A stretch of 24,433 nt of DNA, taken from assembly GCA_002327405.1 (NCBI GenBank), contig DCVO01000099.1, forward strand, positions 1 to 24,433, written 5' to 3'. This DNA is from Thiobacillus sp. UBA2186 (lineage in GTDB: Bacteria > Pseudomonadota > Gammaproteobacteria > Burkholderiales > Thiobacillaceae). The position numbers and the translations under genes are program-made. Below, one piece after another: positions 15,155-22,393 of this stretch; positions within the stretch are counted from its first letter, which is position 1; each line of letters opens with the position of its first letter. A model generated the notes under the pieces. That model saw nothing but the letters and a program-made list of their open reading frames with translations. It was not told the DNA's origin and did not search any database.

Positions 15155-15701
15155 CTAGTCGGGGAGGTATTTGCGCAGTGCCCCGAACAGCCAGGTTCCA
15201 TGCAGCGCGCCGGCCAGCGCGACGAGGGCGCCGATCGAGCCCATGCCGACCAGGGCGAAAATGGGTCACGGGCACAGGCCGATGATGCCGGCAACGATCG
15301 CCGACATCATGATCCCGTACATGTGGAAGGACTGGAAATGGAACATCTCCATGATGCGATACCAGGAGGCCGCTTCCGATTTGACGAGGGTGAACCCGAA
15401 CAGCGTGCCGGCCGGCAGGTAAGGGATGAAGCGCTTCATCCTGGCGAAAACCGCCCCGCCGAGGAAACCGCCCAGCATGGCGCCGACGGCGAACACCAGG
15501 CTCCAGTTCTGTTCGCGCCAGTCGTATTTGAAGAATTCGACGCCTATGGATTTGGGCTGGGAGATGGCGCAGGTTGGAGGAGATGCCGAAGGAGCGGTTG
15601 CCGTTGCCGATCCAGATCATGAGCGGCACCATGAGGCCGATGATGGGGCCGGCGACATACCAGGGCCAGGGGGATTCAAGCAAACGAATGAGCGTGTCCA
15701 T
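15155..15701 (-). pseudogene. Disrupted YeeE/YedE (DUF6691-like) sulfur transporter gene
   Basis: A broken membrane-protein gene of the YeeE/YedE thiosulfate-transporter group (TsuA relatives). Reading from the ATG at 15701, the first frame encodes MDTLIRLLESPWPWYVAGP through SFGISSNLRH, a typical YeeE N terminus. Near 15564-15571 the homology jumps to another frame that gives VEFFKYDWREQNWSLVFAVG, then LVKSEAASWYR and FHFQSFHMYG, features of the companion DUF6691 protein. That frame hits an in-frame TGA at 15268-15270, exactly where the family CPGP motif needs glycine (GGA would become TGA). After the TGA the same frame continues as PIFALVGMGS and ends HGTWLFGALRKYLPD before TAG. A frame change and a nonsense codon together argue for decay. 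Compared with family members I recall, stretches between YeeE and DUF6691 and before CPGP also seem to be missing. Confidence 0.72.
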
Positions 15702-15743
15702 TGTATTTTTGTCTTTGGCTTGAGCCTGAACGACAGAGAAGGC

Positions 15744-16403
15744 CTACATCGAATCTTCCACCAGCTTGATGCGGGCGCGCAGTTTCTCCAGTACGGCCTG
15801 CTCTCCCTTCAGGCCGGCTTGCGCTTCCTGCAGCTTGAGGTAAACCAGCAGCGGCTTGCGCCAGCCCTGCTCTGAGGCGGTTTCCGCAGCCAGCCTCAGC
15901 GTCGCTTCATCCGCCTGCTTGCGCATGACTGCGACGGAAATCGCCACCAGCCGCGAGAGCGGGTCGTCGATTTTCTGCAGGATGCCGGAATTCCTGGCAG
16001 GGTCGCGGTTGGCCGCGAAGTCGCGATACTGCGCAGGCAGCTTGCCGGTATCCATGCCGTCCCACTGGCCGCTGATGAAGCGGTGGTAGGCCTCGTCCTC
16101 CGGCATTGTGTCGAGTTTCGCGTATTCAACATAACCGCTGCAGGGCTCGAACGTCAGGCTGGCCTGGCGCGTGGCGCAGCGGGTCAAATGCAGCCGGGCG
16201 GTTTCCTCGATCCTGGCCGCGCTGCCGGCGGCGGCGAGCGCCTGCTGGAAATAGCCTTCCGCCAGCGTGTTCTGGCCCTTGAGTTCGGCCTTCTTGTAGC
16301 GCTCGATCAGGCTGATGCTGTCCAGCTTCCAGTCCGGCGCCTTCGGGCCGCCGCCGCAGGCGGAAAGCGCGAGGCCGAGCAAGGCGATCAATACGTTTTT
16401 CAT
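15744..16403 (-). CDS. Lipoprotein, last gene of the MCE/Mla-like operon
   Basis: 219 residues with a lipoprotein signal: MKNVLIALLGLALSAC, with Cys16 in an LSAC lipobox followed by GGG (no Asp at +2), so outer-membrane sorting is likely. The rest is alpha-helical and charged, with helical-repeat-like segments (YKKAELKGQNTLAEGYFQQALAAAG and later EATLRLAAETASEQGW), resembling TPR-like repeats. No enzyme motif was recognised. The ATG at 16403 overlaps the MCE gene's stop by four bases, so it is translated with it. An outer-membrane lipoprotein beside an MCE protein suggests a docking or acceptor partner for lipid traffic across the periplasm, which is inference. It is not recognisable as MlaA or PqiC. 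Confidence 0.75.
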   Translation of the reverse strand: MKNVLIALLGLALSACGGGPKAPDWKLDSISLIERYKKAELKGQNTLAEGYFQQALAAAGSAARIEETARLHLTRCATRQASLTFEPCSGYVEYAKLDTMPEDEAYHRFISGQWDGMDTGKLPAQYRDFAANRDPARNSGILQKIDDPLSRLVAISVAVMRKQADEATLRLAAETASEQGWRKPLLVYLKLQEAQAGLKGEQAVLEKLRARIKLVEDSM

Positions 16404-17350
16404 GGCAGCTTCATGTCCGCATCCCCGCCGAACGGCCACATGCGGTTGATGTCGTTGAGGAGGTCGTTGGCCTTGCGCACCGAATCGTCGATGTCGGCGC
16501 GCAGCTTGGCGAGATCCTGGGTGCCGTCCTTCACGTTGGCGGAAATGTCGACCGCGTTCTTCAGCAACTCGTCCACGCGCTTCAGGCTGCCCTGGGCATC
16601 GGTCAGCATACTGCGCACCTGGGCGAGCGCCTGCTTGCTCTGTTCCGACATGCCGTCCTCGGCGAACAGCCAGCGGTCGGCCTTCACCAGCATGGCATCG
16701 ACCTTGGCGGAGACTTCGTTCAGCCTGGCGGTGAGGCCTTCGAGGTTTTTCAGGCTGTTGACGACGGGGCGCGCATTCTCTTCGCTGCCCAGCACGCCTT
16801 CGAGTACGCCGTATTTGCCGCTCATGCGGGTGGTGATGGTCTTGGCGTTGGCCAGCGTGCTGTTGAGTTCGCCGTCCTGGCGGGTGATGTGCTCGACGTT
16901 GGCCAGGATGTTTTTCACCCGTTCGATGAGCGCGGGAATTTCCTGGGCGGGATCGGTTACCAGCAACAGGACCGTGGCATTGTCGGGCAACTGCGGGGAG
17001 GAGAGATCGGGCGTGCTGACCTTGATTTTGGCGCCGCCCACCAGCGGCTTGTCGAGGTTGAACGTACTGTCGGTTCTCAGCCATTTCGCGCCGCTCTGGG
17101 AGATTTCCGCCTTGATCACGATGCCGCCTGCATCGTTGAGGTTGACGCTGGCGACCTGCCCGATGGGCATGCCCGAGAAAGTCAGCGGCATGCCGGGCGT
17201 GATGCCTTCCGCGCTGGCGGCAGCCAGCTGGAGGTGCATGCGCTGCTCGAAGAACCCGCGCGCATGCAGCACATAGACGAGGAATGCCAGCGCCAGGACG
17301 AGCACGGTGATGACGAAAAGGCCTACTTTCAGGTGCAGGTTCTTGAACAT
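16400..17350 (-). CDS. MCE (MlaD-like) domain protein
   Basis: 316 residues. One N-terminal membrane helix (about 8-28, VGLFVITVLVLALAFLVYVL) anchors it in the inner membrane, with the rest in the periplasm. The MCE domain (about 35-110) has the usual GITPGMPLTFSGMPIGQVASVNL start pattern, ending in GGAKIKV. The C-terminal part (about 135-305) is long, helical and polar, with repeated heptad-like spacing (TARLNEVSAKVDAM, LKRVDELLKNAVDISANV), fitting a coiled, helical extension. MCE proteins pass lipids between membranes as hexamers with an MlaE permease. The ATG at 17350 shares one base with the stop of the ATPase-like gene (TAATG). This is the clearest functional clue for the operon. Confidence 0.9.
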   Translation of the reverse strand: MFKNLHLKVGLFVITVLVLALAFLVYVLHARGFFEQRMHLQLAAASAEGITPGMPLTFSGMPIGQVASVNLNDAGGIVIKAEISQSGAKWLRTDSTFNLDKPLVGGAKIKVSTPDLSSPQLPDNATVLLLVTDPAQEIPALIERVKNILANVEHITRQDGELNSTLANAKTITTRMSGKYGVLEGVLGSEENARPVVNSLKNLEGLTARLNEVSAKVDAMLVKADRWLFAEDGMSEQSKQALAQVRSMLTDAQGSLKRVDELLKNAVDISANVKDGTQDLAKLRADIDDSVRKANDLLNDINRMWPFGGDADMKLP

Positions 17351-17757
17351 TATTCTCGGTCGTAGAGTGGGCGATTCCAGTCGAAATCAAACACTTCCCA
17401 TTTTTCCGGCGCGCCCTCGAAACGCGAGGCAAGCTCGCGCAGGAACGCCGGATAAGGGATATCGTACAACATGGCGCCGGGACGTTCGATAACCAGCTGA
17501 GGGCGTTTCAGGATCAGGGCGCGAGCCAGCTTGGCTACGAAGCGCTCGGACGGATTCATGTCGGGGTCGCGCTTGTCGCCGATCGAGGCGAAACCCAGCT
17601 GTTCCAGCAGGGTCTGCGCCTGGTGCGAAGCTTCCGCCGCATCGAAATGCTTCTGATACAGCGGGATCAGCGCGATGTTTTCGCGCGCGGACAGATTGGC
17701 GCGCAGCGGCAGGTCGGGCGAGACCAGTGCGGCCCGGTCCTCCGGCAGGCTTGCCAC
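17350..17757 (-). CDS. Truncated, degenerate ABC ATPase-like protein (MlaF position)
   Basis: About 135-148 residues that align by pattern only to the C-terminal half of an ABC ATPase. RAALVSPDLPLRANLSARENIAL matches the region after the Q-loop. LLEQLGF precedes a decayed signature (NPSERFVAKLARAL in place of LSGGQ-RVALARAL). LVIERPGAMLYD replaces the Walker B/DEP...LD segment, with Arg at the catalytic glutamate. There is no Walker A, and the permease gene begins immediately upstream, so no N-terminal half is present. It sits exactly where mlaF would be. The start is uncertain: GTG at 17757 is the first standard codon. CTG at 17796 (overlapping the permease TGA) or ATT at 17814 (with AGAGGTG five bases upstream) would add 13 or 19 residues. 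Confidence 0.7.
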   Translation of the reverse strand: MASLPEDRAALVSPDLPLRANLSARENIALIPLYQKHFDAAEASHQAQTLLEQLGFASIGDKRDPDMNPSERFVAKLARALILKRPQLVIERPGAMLYDIPYPAFLRELASRFEGAPEKWEVFDFDWNRPLYDRE

Positions 17758-17792
17758 TGCGGCTGCCAGTTGCTGCGACTCGGCAAAGCGGG

Positions 17793-18587
17793 TCAGATGT
17801 ATTCCAGCGCTAATGACAGCACCTCTATCAGGACAAGGGCCAGGAATACCCGCATCATCCCGCGCAATACGGAGACGGGCACCATGAACAGCTTCTTGGG
17901 CGTTTCCAGTCCCGCGGCCATGGGCAGCGTGGTGACGGCCAGGCCGAAGAATATGCACTTGACGCCCAAGCCCATCAGCACGCCGATGCCGAACACGGTC
18001 GATATCGTGTTCGAGAAGGCGTCGAACCCTGACGTGCTGAGGCCGTAGATCGAGAAATAGGCCAGAAACAAGGTCAGCACGCTGCCCAGCACGGTCAGCC
18101 CGATCACCGAAGCGATGCCGCCTGCGATCCTCGGCAGGAACTCGAACTGCATGGGCTCCACCCTGCAATGCGACAAGGCATCGAGTTCGTTGTTGACCTT
18201 CATCAGCGCCACTTCCGTATTGATGGCCGAACCGGAGCGCAGGGCGATGAGCAACGCGGTGAGGAACGGCAGCAGTTCCAGCAGCAGCACGCGAATGATC
18301 ATTTCGGTGGCGGCGTCGAACAGCCCCACATCGCGCGCGGTGGAGAGGGTGATGGTGATGATGACCCAGGAGATGGCCAGCACGTAGACGAGGTAGACGT
18401 GCAGGATCTGCACCGCGGTGAAGTAGATCTGCTTGACGATGGTGTCGAGCGTGGCGCGATTCCAGGTCGCGGGCCGTACCAGCGTGGACAGCACTTCGGT
18501 GAGGAAAGCCAGCACGGCGAATGTCGCGTTCCACCAGCCCACAGCCTTGGCGCCGGTGCGTTCGACGAAATTTAACAGGAACTCCAT
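17793..18587 (-). CDS. MlaE-type ABC transporter permease
   Basis: A 264-residue integral inner-membrane protein of the MlaE/YrbE permease family, with about five or six hydrophobic helices. These include VYVLAISWVIITITLS, then a long middle helix pair (IIRVLLLELLPFLTALLIAL), VIGLTVLGSVLTLFLAYFSI and a last helix with VLRGMMRVFLALVLIEVL. The central loop has RSGSAINTEVALMKVNNELDAL, matching the conserved cytoplasmic coupling segment that contacts the ATPase in Mla systems. The ATG at 18587 begins the operon, divergent from the SH3b gene with 91 bases between. It is followed by the ATPase-like remnant, the MCE protein and the lipoprotein. That the coupling loop is kept while the local ATPase has decayed suggests another ATPase partner, which is inference. 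Confidence 0.88.
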   Translation of the reverse strand: MEFLLNFVERTGAKAVGWWNATFAVLAFLTEVLSTLVRPATWNRATLDTIVKQIYFTAVQILHVYLVYVLAISWVIITITLSTARDVGLFDAATEMIIRVLLLELLPFLTALLIALRSGSAINTEVALMKVNNELDALSHCRVEPMQFEFLPRIAGGIASVIGLTVLGSVLTLFLAYFSIYGLSTSGFDAFSNTISTVFGIGVLMGLGVKCIFFGLAVTTLPMAAGLETPKKLFMVPVSVLRGMMRVFLALVLIEVLSLALEYI

Positions 18588-18678
18588 GCGTTGATGGCCG
18601 GTCAGGTGTCCATGAAGCTTGTATTATGCCTATGCTGGCAATAAAGTTTATCGAAGTAACGGAATCGAGGAGATCACC

Positions 18679-19200
18679 ATGAAGCGTTTGTGCGGAATTC
18701 TGACGCTGTCCCTGGCCAGCGGACTGGCGCTGGCGGCGCCGGGGGTGGCGCTCAAGGACGAGAACGTGCTGTCCAAGCCCAGCGCGACTTCCGCCGCGGT
18801 CGGCAAGATGACCAAGGGCATGGCCGTGGACATCGTGGCCAAGCAGGGCGGCTGGCTGCAGGTCAAGGCCGGCGGCAAGCAGGGTTGGGTGCGCCTGCTG
18901 AGCGTGCGTGCGGGCGCGGGCGGGGCGGGCGGCAACGGCCTCGCGGGCGTTGCCGGCGTGGCCGGTGCGGTCACGCAGAAGTCCGACCCCAGCCGGGTGG
19001 TGGCGGTGGCGGGCGTGCGCGGCCTGAATGAAGAAGATCTCAAGGGCGCCAAGTTCAATGCGCAAGAGCTTGCCAAGCTGGAGGGCTATGCCGTCACGGC
19101 CAGCCAGGCCAAGGCCTTTGCCGACAAGTCGGGCTTGAAGGCTGTCAAGATCAAGGCGCTGCCCAAGCCTGATGCCGAAGCCGATGGAGAGACGCTATGA
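18679..19200 (+). CDS. Secreted SH3b domain protein
   Basis: 173 residues with a signal peptide (MKRLCGILTLSLASGLALA, cut before APG). A bacterial SH3-like domain (about 22-75) follows, with DENVLSKPSATSAAVGKM, AVDIVAKQGGWLQVKAG and GWVRLLSVR, the usual SH3b rhythm. A glycine/alanine-rich linker (GAGGAGGNGLAGVAGVAGAV) comes next, then a helical tail with charged residues. SH3b domains often bind cell-wall peptides, so a periplasmic peptidoglycan-facing role is plausible. The ATG at 18679 has GAGGAG at a good distance. An upstream in-frame ATG at 18619 lacks support. It is the first gene of an operon: the stop overlaps the M48 protease start by four bases. Confidence 0.85.
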   Translation: MKRLCGILTLSLASGLALAAPGVALKDENVLSKPSATSAAVGKMTKGMAVDIVAKQGGWLQVKAGGKQGWVRLLSVRAGAGGAGGNGLAGVAGVAGAVTQKSDPSRVVAVAGVRGLNEEDLKGAKFNAQELAKLEGYAVTASQAKAFADKSGLKAVKIKALPKPDAEADGETL

Positions 19201-20072
19201 AAAGGATTTTTTCGATTCTGGCCCTGATGCTGGGCACGCATGTCGCCAGCAGTGCCGCTTTCGACCTGGGCAAAATTCTGCAGTTGCCCGAGGAGAACAA
19301 GCAACAGAAAACCGAGCAGGCACAGCAGCCCGCGTCCCGGTCGTCCGGCCTCAGCCCGCTGATGCTGCTGGGCAAGACCTCCGTCGAGGACGAGGCCAGA
19401 ATCGGACGCCAGGTATCGGGCGACTTGCTTGGCGCGGCACCGCTGGTCAAGGACGACACCCTGCAGCGCTACGTCAACACGGTCGGCCGCTGGGTCGCCC
19501 AGCAATCCAACCGCAAGGACCTGGACTGGCACTTCGGCGTGATCGAATCCGAGGATATCAATGCCTTCGCCGCGCCCGGCGGCTATGTCTTCCTGACCAA
19601 GGGCCTTTACAAGCGCCTCAATAACGAAGCGGAACTGGCCGGCGTGCTGGCGCACGAGATCGCGCATGTCAGCAGGAAGCATCACCTTGAGCTGCTCAGG
19701 AAGTCGCAGCTTATCGGCGCGCTGTCGCAAACCGTCTCGAAGGAAATCAAGAGCGGCGATCAGGCTGTGCAGAACCTGATCGGCAACGGCGCCGAGATGC
19801 TGGCGCGCGGGCTAGACAAGGAAGCCGAGTTCGAGGCGGATCGCATTGGCGCAGTCTTCGCGGCGCGCGCCGGCTACGATCCCTGGGGTCTGCCTACGGT
19901 CCTGCAGGATATGGCCGCCATCAATACCGGCGACAACCGGCTGGCGCTGCTGTACAAGACCCACCCGACCGCTGCCGACCGCCTGGCGCGTCTGGGCGAA
20001 GCGGTAGGCGACCGCTTCGACAGCTTGCCGACCGGCAAGGAGTTTCCCGAGCGCTTCTACCGCATCAAGTGA
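19197..20072 (+). CDS. Secreted M48 family zinc metalloprotease
   Basis: 291 residues with a signal peptide (about 1-20, MKRIFSILALMLGTHVASSA). The protease core shows VNTVGRWVAQQSNRKDLDWHFGVI, then NAFAAPGGYVFLTKGLY, then HEIAH at 153-157 (zinc ligands His153, His157; catalytic Glu154), and EAEFEADRIG with Glu211 as third ligand and Asp215. It is like periplasmic BepA/YfgC or LoiP-type envelope proteases but without TPR repeats after the core. No lipobox was seen. Its substrates are likely misfolded envelope proteins, by family analogy. The ATG at 19197 overlaps the SH3b stop by four bases, and its own stop overlaps the cyclase GTG by four bases, linking protease and cyclase in one transcript. 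Confidence 0.92.
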   Translation: MKRIFSILALMLGTHVASSAAFDLGKILQLPEENKQQKTEQAQQPASRSSGLSPLMLLGKTSVEDEARIGRQVSGDLLGAAPLVKDDTLQRYVNTVGRWVAQQSNRKDLDWHFGVIESEDINAFAAPGGYVFLTKGLYKRLNNEAELAGVLAHEIAHVSRKHHLELLRKSQLIGALSQTVSKEIKSGDQAVQNLIGNGAEMLARGLDKEAEFEADRIGAVFAARAGYDPWGLPTVLQDMAAINTGDNRLALLYKTHPTAADRLARLGEAVGDRFDSLPTGKEFPERFYRIK

Positions 20073-22288
20073 GGCGGCAAGCAAAAAAACACGTCATCCC
20101 GTGGCTGCTGGCTGCAGGATGGCTCATCTTGCTGTTGCTGCATGAGGCCTCCTTTCTGCGCCTGGGCTTCGTCGAACGGCTGGATGCCGCTCTGTACGAC
20201 TTCAGCCTGAAGCGCAGCGCGCCGCGCGGCCTGGACGACCGCATCACCATTCTCGACATCGACGAGGCCAGCCTCAAGAAGGTTGGACGCTGGCCATGGA
20301 GCCGCGACAAAATGGCGACGCTGGTCGATCGTCTCTACAACGACTACGGCATCGCGGCCATGGGCTTCGATGTCATATTCGCCGAGCCCGACATCAGTTC
20401 CGGCATTGCCACGCTCGATCATCTGTCAAAACAGGATCTCTCGGCCGATTCGCAATTCCTCAACCGCTATGCGCGCCTGCGTCCCGCGCTCGATTACGAC
20501 GGGCGTTTTGCCGAAACCCTGAGCGGCAAGACACTGGCGCTGGGTTATTACTTCATCACGCCGGGCTTGCCGGAAGGCGTCACCGGTGCGTTGCCTCCGC
20601 CCAATCTGCCTGCATCGGCCCTGGGGGAAAGCGGCGCCCGCCTGGTCGAAGCCATCGGCTACGGCGGCAATCTCAAGCAATTCCAGAATGCCGCCGGCAT
20701 CGCCGGCTATTTCTCGGTGCTGCCGGATGCGGACGGCACCATGCGCAAGATTCATCTGCTGACCCGCTACCAGGGCGGCCTGTACGAGGCCTTCAGCGCC
20801 GCCACCCTGCGCGCGGCTTTCGGCGGCGAGCCGCTGGCCGCCGGCGTAGACGACAGGAGTGTGCTGGGCCGCAGTTACCGCCAGCCCTGGGTGGAAGTGG
20901 CCGGCATCCGCGTCAATCTCAATGCCGACGGCAGCGCCTGGGTGCCTTATCGCGCCGGGGCGCCGTTTCCTTATGTGTCGGCCAAGGACGTACTGGCTGG
21001 CAAGACCGACAAGACCATGCTGGAAAATCGTGTGGTGCTGGTCGGCTCCACCGCCCCGGGGCTGGCGGATTTGCGCGTCACGCCTTTCTCGGAGGCTTTC
21101 CCCGGCGTGGAAATCCACGCCCACATGATTGCCGGCATGCTCGACGGCGATGCGGGCTTCACGCCGCCCTGGGCGCAGGATGCGATCCTGACGATCACCC
21201 TCATTGCAGGCCTGCTGCTGGCGATCGCCCTGCCGCTTATCGGACCGGTCTATGGGCTGGGGCTCACCGTCCTGCTCTTGGGCGGGATGGCGGCGGGCCA
21301 TTACGCCGCCTGGCAACAGCATTGGGTCTTGCCTGCGACAGGGCCGCTGGTCACGGTGGTCGGCCTGTATCTGCTGTCCACGGCCTACGGCTTCCTGGCC
21401 GAAACCCGCAACAAGCGCCAGATCACCAAGCTGTTCGGCCAGTACGTGCCGCCCGAACTCGCCGACGAGATGAGCCGCGACCCCACGCACTACAGCATGG
21501 AAGGCCAGTCGCGCGAAATGACCGTGCTGTTTTCCGACATCCGCGGCTTCACCAATTTCTCCGAGAAGCTGCCGCCGACCGAACTGGCCGAGGTGCTCAA
21601 CAGCTATCTCAGCACCATGACCGCCATCGTGCAGCAGAACAGGGGCACCATCGACAAGTACATCGGCGATGCGGTCATGGCGTTCTGGAACGCGCCGCTC
21701 GATATGCCCAACCACGCGGAAGCGGCGGTGCAGACCGCGCTCGACATGCAAGCCGCGCTGCCTGCGCTCAACGAGCAGTTCGCCGCGCGCAACTGGCCGC
21801 ACGTGAAAATCGGCGTCGGCGTCAACACCGGGCGGATGAGCGTCGGCAACATGGGTTCGACCTTCCGCATGTCCTACACTGTCATGGGCGATGCGGTGAA
21901 CCTTGGCTCGCGGCTGGAAGGCATCACCAAGCAGTACGGCGTCGGCATCCTTGCTACCCAGACGACGGTCGATGCGGACAAGAAGCACGAGTTCATGAAG
22001 ATCGACGACGTGCGCGTCAAGGGCAAGGAGCAGCCGGTCGCGATCTACGAGCCGCTGGGGCTAAAGGAAACACTCAATCCTGCCGAGATTAATCGTGCAC
22101 AGTGTTTCGAGCAGGCGTTTGCTGCCTATCAGCAGCAAAAGTGGGACGAGGCGGAAACCCTGCTGACGACATTGAATAAGGAATCACCCAGAGCGCTGTA
22201 CGATATCTATTTGGAACGGATCGCGCACTTCCGTGAGGCGCCGCCGCCCAAGGACTGGGACGGCGTGTTTGTCTATACGACAAAGTAG
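20069..22288 (+). CDS. CHASE2-sensor adenylate cyclase (class III)
   Basis: A 739-residue membrane-bound cyclase making cAMP. A first helix (about 9-28) leads to a large periplasmic CHASE2 domain (about 35-345, with DRITILDIDEASLKKVGRWPWSR and RVVLVGSTAPGLADLRVTPF). Three helices follow (about 370-440), then a cytoplasmic class III cyclase domain (about 465-645). Metal ligands are Asp490 (FSDIRGF) and Asp534 (YIGDAVM). Lys530 and Thr604 are the pair expected for ATP specificity in this subclass. Asn611 and Arg615 match the transition-state residues. All catalytic positions are present, so it should be active. The GTG at 20069 overlaps the protease stop (GTGA). The tail after 650 resembles a short TPR-like helical segment (QAFAAYQQQKWDEAETLLTT). 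Confidence 0.93.
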   Translation: MRRQAKKHVIPWLLAAGWLILLLLHEASFLRLGFVERLDAALYDFSLKRSAPRGLDDRITILDIDEASLKKVGRWPWSRDKMATLVDRLYNDYGIAAMGFDVIFAEPDISSGIATLDHLSKQDLSADSQFLNRYARLRPALDYDGRFAETLSGKTLALGYYFITPGLPEGVTGALPPPNLPASALGESGARLVEAIGYGGNLKQFQNAAGIAGYFSVLPDADGTMRKIHLLTRYQGGLYEAFSAATLRAAFGGEPLAAGVDDRSVLGRSYRQPWVEVAGIRVNLNADGSAWVPYRAGAPFPYVSAKDVLAGKTDKTMLENRVVLVGSTAPGLADLRVTPFSEAFPGVEIHAHMIAGMLDGDAGFTPPWAQDAILTITLIAGLLLAIALPLIGPVYGLGLTVLLLGGMAAGHYAAWQQHWVLPATGPLVTVVGLYLLSTAYGFLAETRNKRQITKLFGQYVPPELADEMSRDPTHYSMEGQSREMTVLFSDIRGFTNFSEKLPPTELAEVLNSYLSTMTAIVQQNRGTIDKYIGDAVMAFWNAPLDMPNHAEAAVQTALDMQAALPALNEQFAARNWPHVKIGVGVNTGRMSVGNMGSTFRMSYTVMGDAVNLGSRLEGITKQYGVGILATQTTVDADKKHEFMKIDDVRVKGKEQPVAIYEPLGLKETLNPAEINRAQCFEQAFAAYQQQKWDEAETLLTTLNKESPRALYDIYLERIAHFREAPPPKDWDGVFVYTTK

Positions 22289-22311
22289 GAACCGCATGTA
22301 TTCGACAAACC

Positions 22312-22373
22312 AACAAAGAGGACAGGAGGACAGGAGGAAAATCAAAACCTCTTGTCCTCTTGTCCTGCTTGTT
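22312..22373. repeat. Octad inverted repeat copy 2 (GAGGACA family)
   Basis: Left arm at 22312-22337 and right arm at 22348-22373, each 26 bases. Twenty-two positions pair as Watson-Crick and two more as G-U wobble, around a 10-base A-rich loop. The left arm shares its first 20 or so bases with the copy at 14363, so the two are members of one family. It lies in the gap between the cyclase stop and the phosphodiesterase GTG. No T-run follows, so this is not a classical terminator. Confidence 0.7.
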
Positions 22374-22393
22374 CAGGATTTTTGGGGAAGTTG

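Noticed and set aside
15268..15270. In-frame TGA as a selenocysteine codon in the YeeE-like gene
   Set aside because: An upstream frame jump already breaks the gene. The TGA replaces the family glycine of CPGP (GGA to TGA). The only possible downstream hairpin (GCCC...GGGC with GGTC in the loop) is weak. Pseudogene is simpler.
15744..17432. 562-codon minus-strand open frame
   Set aside because: Only the last 219 codons (from 16403) form the lipoprotein. The upstream part is a shadow of the MCE gene.
17350..19065. Long minus-strand open frame reaching 571 codons
   Set aside because: Only its C-terminal end (from about 17796) resembles a protein. The rest is antisense or out-of-frame to the permease and SH3b genes.
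22338..22373. Repeat hairpin as a classical terminator for the cyclase gene
   Set aside because: The stem is not followed by a T-run on the plus strand; attenuation remains possible but is not shown.
22352..22393. Upstream TTG start for the phosphodiesterase at 22352
   Set aside because: The extra 14 codons are the right arm of the octad repeat; GTG at 22394 has GGGGAAG at a good distance.
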